This document shows positions 57,805 to 64,000 of a stretch of 64,000 nt of DNA, piece after piece. Made by a program: the position numbers and the translations under genes. This stretch comes from Patellaria atrata CBS 101060 (taxonomy: Eukaryota; Ascomycota; Dothideomycetes; Patellariales; Patellariaceae), in contig MU006094.1 of assembly GCA_010093705.1 (NCBI GenBank), positions 1,428,525 to 1,492,524 on the forward strand, read 5' to 3'. Numbering within the stretch: position 1 is the first letter of the stretch; the number at the start of each line of letters is the position of its first letter. A model generated the notes under the pieces. That model was given only the letters and a program-made list of their open reading frames with translations, searched no databases and had not been told where the DNA came from.

Positions 57805-59834
57805 ATGTCAAAATCAGGCAAAGTGTGCCTTGCCTACTCGGGCGGACTCGATACGTCGTGTATCCTGAAATGGCTTCTTGACCAAGGGTACGAAGTCGTT
57901 TGCTTTCTGGCCGATGTTGGACAGGTGAGTCAACTTTGCGGCACAAGGGTGCGTAGAAATTCATGAGATATATCTAGTATTGGCGACATGACGATAGCCT
58001 TATGGGCAAGATAAGATATTAATACGGACATACTCTTCGAAATCTAGAGTATAATCGGATATAATCTTAGCTTGCCCGTACATCCATTGTTGTGTCTCTA
58101 GTACTACGCATTCTCATAAATTTCTACAATTCTGATGTAACATAAGCTGCAATGCTCGATTCGAGATGCTGATTGCCTGATCTGTAGGAGGAAGATTGGG
58201 ATCAAGTTCGTGCAAAAGCAAAAAAGCTAGGAGCAGCCAAGATGGAGATCAAGGATCTTCGCCGCGAGTTTGTAGAGCAGACCTGCTTCCGCGCAATCCA
58301 GTGCAACGCACAATATGAGGGTCGTTACTTGCTTGGTATGAAACTCGTCTAGCAAAATATGATCTCAATTCTATTAACACCAATACAGGTACAAGCCTTG
58401 CACGTCCTATCATTGCTCGAGCACAGATGAAGTTTGCTGCCGAGGAGGGTTGTGAGTTTTCTGTTATACCAATCTACTGCAAGGCTTTTACTAATCCCAA
58501 ATAGGCCAATATGTCAGTCATGGATGTACAGTAAGTACTACTAGTTCTCAACCAGCCTACGAAAACTGGGAACAACTGAATCTGCAATCAATATTGCAGC
58601 ATGCGATAGCACTCATGGCTCCAACAACTGACAGGACTTAGGGGAAAGGCAATGATCAAGTCCGTTTCGAGTTAGCATTCCTCGCGATTGATCCCAAGAT
58701 TAAGATCATAGCTCCCTGGCGACTACCCGAATTCTTTGAGAAATTTGAAGGTAGACAGGCGCTACTAGACTATGCTGAGCACTCGGGCATTCCAGTGACA
58801 TCAACGAAGGCCAAGCCATACAGCATGGATGATAACATTGCCCACTGCAGCTATGAGAGCGGGCAGCTAGAAGATCCATCCTTACCTCCTCCGGATGGCA
58901 TGTGGACTCGGTGAGTGCTCAACGCTAATGATCTAATGCACTGGTTATTAACTATCATAAGCACCAATAACCCAGTCACTGCACCATCTACGCCCCAGGA
59001 GGTTACTATTCGTTTTGAGAAGGGCATTCCAGTCAAGGTGAGCTCTGAAGGCAAGGAATGGACGGACAGCCTTGAGCTCTTCATTGCTCTCAATGAGCTG
59101 GGAAAAGTCCACGGCATAGGAAGAATTGATATCGTTGAGGTAGAGTGACTTACATTTTCTATTCCGGCAACGCTAAATATAGTAGAATCGTTTTATCGGA
59201 ATCAAATCGCGAGGCTGCTATGACTCACCGGCTATGACAATTGTAAGTTGAGTCAGTGCTCGTGCGAGTCAGTAAATTAATGTCTTTATAGCTACAAGCC
59301 GCACATCTGGACATTGAAGGCCTTGTCATGGACGGAAAGGTACGGTCTCTCCGCGACCAGTTCGTGACACACACCTGGTCGGAAATCATTTACAACGGAC
59401 TGTCAGTTCTCTCTACTAAATTCGTCGGCTCTGTTACTAATAGACGTGACAGCTACTTCTCACCTGAAAGAGAGTTCGTGGAGAACAGTCTTCTGTTCTC
59501 TCAGAGGCGGGTTGTAAGTCTTGCCTTCCACGTCCACAAGTCTTCAACTCTAACGCCTATCATAGAACGGCGAGGTCCGGCTTCAACTGTACCGCGGCAA
59601 CGTTTGGATCACAGGTCGTTCATCCGAGACTGAAAAGATGTATTCTGAAGAGGAGTCATCCATGGATAGCCTCGTTGATTTCAGCCCTGTTGACACTAGT
59701 ATGCTACAGTCTATCTCCTTGTCGCGTGCAGTTCTAACTATCGTATAGCCGGGTTCATCAGCATAAATGCTATCCGTCTCAAGAAGTTTGGCGTACAGAA
59801 GCAGGAGGAAGGTCATAGCCTTGCAAATGCGTAA
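57805..59834 (+). CDS. ARG1: Argininosuccinate synthase
   Basis: Joins citrulline and aspartate with ATP to form argininosuccinate, the penultimate step of arginine synthesis (cytosolic). The full protein can be read through eleven exons and ten GT...AG introns; the first intron is 263 nt, the rest about 45-120 nt. Known exons include 57805-57924, 58188-58335 and one starting at 58389; the TAA is at 59832-59834. The ATP-binding AYSGGLDTS lies at residues 10-18. [60 protein letters not shown] and the [10 protein letters not shown] segment follow in the family order, with no break. Intron density is high for a fungal housekeeping gene. It is probably functional; whether it is the only copy in this genome cannot be told. 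Confidence 0.93.
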
Positions 59835-60761
59835 ATCTTGATAGAAATTACGTCAAGGTCTACCACTCTACTAGTTTTCAATTGACACGAAACACTTATT
59901 GCAATTTAACAATAGGAGTTAGCCTGGAAGCGGATGGCCAGGCTAATACGCATTCAATAACTTAGTATGGGTAGCGTTCAATGCTCTAACAGGATTCTAG
60001 ATAGAATGTAAAATTGTGTCACGCCTTCACGGCCCCAATTATATGGCCGACACCTTTATTGTCTGCCTCGCACAGCATAATATCCCTGAAATACCTAACC
60101 CTGTCACAAATCTTGATCATTGGTCGGAGCATTTCGGAGCAATATATGTGAGATAAACTGGATCTACAGGTGCACGGAGTATATCGCTTGATTTGCTACT
60201 ACTGAGAGATGCGGACTATTTGTATACAGAACGAAGACAACGAGCATGAATCAAAGGAAACAGATAAAACAACACAGATACACGTTGTGTTAGAGATCTA
60301 TTTCAATACAGTTTGACACAACGTCTCAAGCTAACATTCCATACCACTATTTCCACTAGCCAGCATCACATTGACCCAATGGTAAGCTCCTCCATCTAAC
60401 AAGTTCTATTGTTACAACGGGAGTCTATACTTATCGAGACAGAACTAGATAAGTCTAGAAACGCGCCTGGTTTCTCACTTAGCGTGGTCAACCACAAAGG
60501 TAGGTTTGGCGAAGTGATAGGATACGTATAACAAAGGCACTTCAAGTTGTCGACACAACTTGCTGACTCCTTGACTTCGGGTAACGCTCACAATGAGACA
60601 GGACGTACTGTATGGAAGCAGCGTGACAAGTGAAGTCAAGTTCAAAACCGTAACATCCAAATCTATAGGTAAGATTGATGGTAAGAATAACTACGAAGAA
60701 TCTAAATACATGAGGGAAAGACCGTCCTTAAATATTCCTATCCTCCATAGTCAATTTGGTG
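59835..60761. other. Intergenic, flank of transposon
   Basis: About 0.9 kb, AT-rich, no gene recognised. Confidence 0.5.
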
Positions 60762-60877
60762 GTGCTCCCACTGCTCCCGTGCTCCCACCTAGGGATCACT
60801 GGGAGCATGGGATCGCGTAGTGCTCCCACTGCTCCTGTGCTCCCACCTAGGGATCACTGGGAGCATGGGATCACGTC
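60762..60877 (+). repeat. Two tandem 58-bp repeats with internal palindrome
   Basis: Units 60762-60819 and 60820-60877 differ at about three positions. Each unit holds GCTCCCA and, twelve bases later, TGGGAGC, which can pair as a hairpin. Directly after the second unit, GATCACG and CGTGATC form another inverted pair around TCA. The second unit is preceded by TA. Position at the transposase side suggests terminal or subterminal repeats of the element. Confidence 0.85.
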
Positions 60878-61000
60878 ACGTGATCTCCGTGCTCGTTGTT
60901 CCGTTCCGACGTCCTCGTGCTACCATTCCGCTGGTGATGCACTCTCTGTCGTCCTGTGGCCGTAACACTGGTATCCAGCCATCTGATATCCAGCCACCTT

Positions 61001-62221
61001 GCGTGACCCTCAATTTCACCAATATTCAAGACGTATGGTTACAAGATTATAAGCTAAAGGAGCACAACGTCTCTTTTGCTTCTTCCCCAACCTGTTGGAC
61101 GAATAATCACCTTGGAATGGAGTGGTTAACCAACGTTTTTGAACCTCAGACGAAAGCAAAGGCTAGACAGGCTCGTGATTGGAGGTTACTGTTGGTTGAT
61201 GGCCACGGATCACACCTAACACTTCCCTTTGTTGACTATTGTATCAAGCATCGGATTATACTTGCAAACTTTCCCCCTCATAGTACCCATAAGCTCCAAC
61301 CTCTTGACGTGTCTCTCCTCTCACCACTATCCACGTACTATAGGCAAGAGCTAGATAAGCTGAAGAGTCATAGTGAGGGTAGATATACTGTTACAAAGAG
61401 AGATTTTATACGTCTATTCCTCCCCGCCTTTGAAAAAGCCTTTGTTCCAAAGAATATCCTAAGTGGATTTGCAAAAACAGGTATACAACCATTCAATCCA
61501 ACGGCTATACTCAAGATATTTGAAGAGGTGGATGTTCCAGCTGGTCCAGTTGATCAAGAATTATCATCAGACGAATCAGAGATAAACACAAGTGATTGGA
61601 GGACTATAAAGAGGAGGTTAAAGGAGGAATTTGGCCCTACCCCTGACTTAAAAACTCAAAAGCTGAGCGACACCTTATTACTCGCTATCAACGAGAACCA
61701 GTCACTTAAACACCGTATAAAGGGGCTAGAAGAGACTTTAGATCTTGAAAAACAGAAACGTAAGCGTGGTAAACCTATCTTTAAAACTGCTGGCATGAAA
61801 CTAAATTCAAAATCAACTTTTTGGACACCTGCTAAAGTTAGCCGTGCTCTAGACGCAATACGTAGACAAGAAACTGCCTCAAAAGCTGAAGATAAGGTAA
61901 GAAAAGAGGTTACTAAGGCAGAGAAACAGAAAGAACTGGATGAAAGGCGGCGTTTACAGGCCCAAGACAAGGCAGACAGGCAGGCTAAAGCAGCAGCAGA
62001 AAGAGAACGCTTTAGCGCGTTTAGCTAAACAGCAGCTTAATACTGAGATCAAGGCTTCAAGAGTACGAAAACGAGCACTTATTAGAGCAATTACAACTAC
62101 TCAAAAGCCTCAAGTTGTTGCTATTGATGCCCCTCAAGGGGGGGGGGGGGTTGGTGAGGCCTCAACACGGCCTCAACGCTCACGGCGGCCTCCACAACGT
62201 TTTGAGATATCTGAAAATTAG
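61001..62221 (+). pseudogene. 5'-truncated, frameshifted DDE transposase (pogo superfamily)
   Basis: The match starts in the middle of the DDE domain (about 61019). NVSFASSPTCWTNN, then LLLVDGHGSH with the second catalytic Asp, PPHSTHKLQPLDVSL with the third, and GIQPFNP are typical of fungal pogo/Fot1 transposases. The HTH/CENP-B DNA-binding domain and the first catalytic Asp are absent. The C-terminal tail is a Lys/Glu-rich coiled coil; the frame shifts near 62005 and the tail continues in another frame to 62221. That tail includes a run of 13 G (62138-62150), a likely slippage site. Not expected to yield active transposase. Confidence 0.85.
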
Positions 62222-62817
62222 TTAGATAGGTTCAACAGCATCAAGTTACTACACCATCTAAATCTCCAGCAGCTAGCACGTATATTGAGATAATAGCATT
62301 AAAAGATAGATGGGGTCAAATTGTCCAGACGTCCGTGCAACAGCCGAATCGTGCACGAGCCCGAACCTACGTCTAAAAGCGGCTACGGACTATCTGTTTT
62401 TGGTGGCTACCGCTAAAGCCCTCATGTCCGTTCACGGCAATGTTTCAACACCTCTTGCGATTGTATTCTTTTCACTACGCATCTATCGCGTCTTTCGTTG
62501 GCACGCTACTCGCTGATACTGTGCCCTTACCAAGGGAAAAAAATGGCTGGTGGAGCGGTGGGGGTGTCTATCTAATGGACGATGGTGAATGCCCTTTTAT
62601 ATTTCGTCTGTCTTCTCCATGCAAGTAGATGGCGAGCCTGCGCCACGTCGTAGCCTCGTGGGTAGCGCGTTGAATCACTGCTATATAATCTTCCCATCAT
62701 TTGTCCTTCGAAGTCTGCTTCCCTCCTGTCGACGTTCGACTTATAGACCTAGGACTGATATGCCGAACGAATCACACGAGTAACACTTACCGGGAGGTCG
62801 CTCGCGAATTTAGTTTT
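62222..62817. other. Gap between transposon relic and HET gene
   Basis: About 0.6 kb; promoter side of the HET/NB-ARC gene. Short frames (62310-62516) have no recognisable features. Confidence 0.5.
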
Positions 62818-64000
62818 ATGGCTCTCATACGCCTCTTGCACCGCAAGCCCGACGGAGAGATCGTCTTTCGCGAACCCACCGGCGGCGATGTCCCTTCCTA
62901 CACAATACTCTCCCATACCTGGGGAAAAGAGGAGGTCAGCTTTCAAGACATGGAAGCCGGCACGGCTAGGAGCAAGGCTGGCTGGAGGAAGATAGAGTTC
63001 TGCGCTAAGCAGGCTACAGCAGACGGACTACAATATTTCTGGATAGATACTTGTTGTATCGATAAAAAGAACGCCGTAGAGCTTTCAGCGGCTATCAATT
63101 CGATGTTTCGGTGGTATCAGAAGGCAGTGCGGTGCTACGTCTACCTTTCAGATGTCTCTATTCACGGTGAAGGTCAGGACGGACAGTCTAGCTCTACATG
63201 GGAAGCCGCATTTAGGAAGAGTCGATGGTTCACTCGGGGTTGGACGCTTCAAGAGCTTATTGCGCCGGCACAAGTCGACTTCTTTAGCTCCGGGGGCAAT
63301 CGACTCGGGAATAAGCTATCGTTAGAACAAATGGTCTACGATATTACCGGTATCAATAGAAATGCTCTCAGTGGTGATCCGTTGCCCACCTTCACTATTC
63401 CTGAGCGGATGTCTTGGGCAGAGCGCCGCCAAACCACTATCGAAGAAGATGAGATCTACTCGCTCCTTGGAATCTTCAATGTCTCATTACCCCTTATCTA
63501 TGGCGAGGGAAGAGAAAATGCATCTAGACGGCTTCGAGAAGAGATAGACAAGGTCAATAAAGGTTAATTTAACTTCTACTAAAGGGAGACCGAATAGTGC
63601 TCACGAAACTAGGCGCTAACTTCGAACGATTTTCTATCGGCCTTAACCTCTCGACCCTACCTCACCATGTTCAATTTGTTGCAAGGTCGAAGGAGCTTAC
63701 GGAAATGCACCGGATGCTCCACGGCCACAGCACTCGATCTATTGTTATCCTTCATGGTCTTGGAGGGATCGGAAAGACTCAACTAAGTCTCGCCTACGCT
63801 ATGCGACACGAAGAAAAGTTCAGTGCAATATTCTGGTTAAATGCGAATGACGAGGGTTCTCTCAAGCTTAGCTTTCGAGCCATCGCTCAGCAGATCCTAA
63901 AATATCATCCTTCGACCAGTCTACTTGCTAGTATAGACTTGGACGACCTCGACCAAGTAGGGCATGCGGTCAAGGCCTGGCTCGATCTCCAGAAGAATAC
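62818..64000 (+). CDS. HET-domain / NB-ARC STAND protein (NLR-like), 3' part outside window
   Basis: The N-terminal HET domain (heterokaryon incompatibility; cell-death effector) starts at ATG 62818, with YTILSHTWGKEEV, WIDTCCID and RGWTLQELIAP in the usual order and GEGRENASRRLREEIDK at its end. The first frame stops at 63567. The reading continues from about 63598 in another frame with FSIGLNLS and a P-loop, LHGLGGIGKTQLSLAYA, then an FWLNANDE Walker-B-like region, all typical of NB-ARC in fungal NLR-like proteins. A 35-nt GT...AG segment (63563-63597, with a CTACTAAAG branch-like site) would join them in frame, but it is unusually short, so a frameshift is possible. The C-terminal repeats lie beyond the edge. 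Fungal HET-NB-ARC proteins sense non-self and trigger cell death; this one's trigger is unknown. Confidence 0.85.

Larger units (their letters stand above)
60762..62221 (+). mobile_element. Truncated pogo/Tc1-mariner-type DNA transposon (Fot1-like)
   Basis: Contains the 58-bp repeats at the left and a damaged transposase gene. The right boundary is not defined; no inverted copy of the left repeat is evident. The N-terminal half of the transposase is missing, so it is a deletion derivative that cannot move by itself. Confidence 0.8.

Noticed and set aside
62551-62566. GGAGCGGTGGGGGTGT as a possible inverted copy of the left transposon repeat
   Set aside because: Only about 11 of 16 bases match and the sequence is simple G-rich; the right end of the element stays undefined.

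Overview
The window is from a filamentous ascomycete (Pezizomycotina). The genes are split by many short introns (mostly 45-100 nt, GT...AG, several with a TACTAAT/GCTAAT-like branch point). They encode fungus-specific proteins: a Sel1-repeat chitin-synthase-activator-like protein, a fungal GT2, a HET/NB-ARC protein and a laccase. Intergenic DNA is long and AT-rich, and several pseudogenes and a broken pogo-type transposon are present. A Leotiomycete-like fungus would fit, but that is a guess; no marker in the window settles it.

Layout. 1-2.97 kb: mostly non-coding, with one weak two-exon small gene (564-887). 2.97-6.38 kb (+): prenylated Sel1-repeat protein. 7.84-8.43 kb (-): tail of a possible small membrane protein. 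8.99-11.29 kb (-): secreted laccase with 11 exons. 13.57-15.39 kb (-): peroxisomal malate synthase, divergent from 17.60-19.42 kb (+): mitochondrial 2-methylcitrate dehydratase (PrpD). 20.53-23.03 kb (+): FRE-type ferric reductase. 23-29.1 kb: gene desert. 29.13-30.55 kb (+): membrane-anchored GH16 glucanase-like protein. 30.6-34.3 kb: gene-poor. 34.31-37.10 kb (+): fungal GT2 glycosyltransferase. 37.78-38.84 kb (-): NmrA-like reductase. 39.64-40.45 kb: GH16 pseudogene. 40.74-41.49 kb (-): pseudogene of the splicing factor Yju2/Cwc16. 42.04-44.05 kb (+): secreted FAD (BBE-type) oxidase. 44.87-47.06 kb (+): Dbf2/Sid2 kinase. 48.54-49.28 kb (-): secreted PEBP-like protein. 50.39-51.76 kb (+): FAD-dependent oxidoreductase pseudogene. 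54.14-55.73 kb (-): second BBE-type oxidase. 57.81-59.83 kb (+): intron-rich argininosuccinate synthase. 60.76-62.22 kb: truncated pogo-type element behind a 58-bp tandem repeat. 62.82 kb to the end (+): HET + NB-ARC protein, cut by the window edge.

How the genes relate. This is a eukaryotic region with independently transcribed genes. One pair looks functionally linked: malate synthase (glyoxylate cycle, acetyl-CoA) and 2-methylcitrate dehydratase (methylcitrate cycle, propionyl-CoA) are divergent over one 2.2 kb intergenic region. Cell wall and polar growth is a recurring theme (Sel1/CAAX protein, GH16, GT2, Dbf2 kinase). The right-hand third (about 48-64 kb) is accessory in character: secreted enzymes, pseudogenes, a dead transposon and an NLR-like incompatibility gene. 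I found no tRNA, rRNA or CRISPR array, and no obviously new multi-gene system. The most useful observations are splice-dependent protein ends (CAAX, SKL), an in-frame intron, three protein-coding pseudogenes outside the transposon, and the HET/NB-ARC gene beside the transposon.
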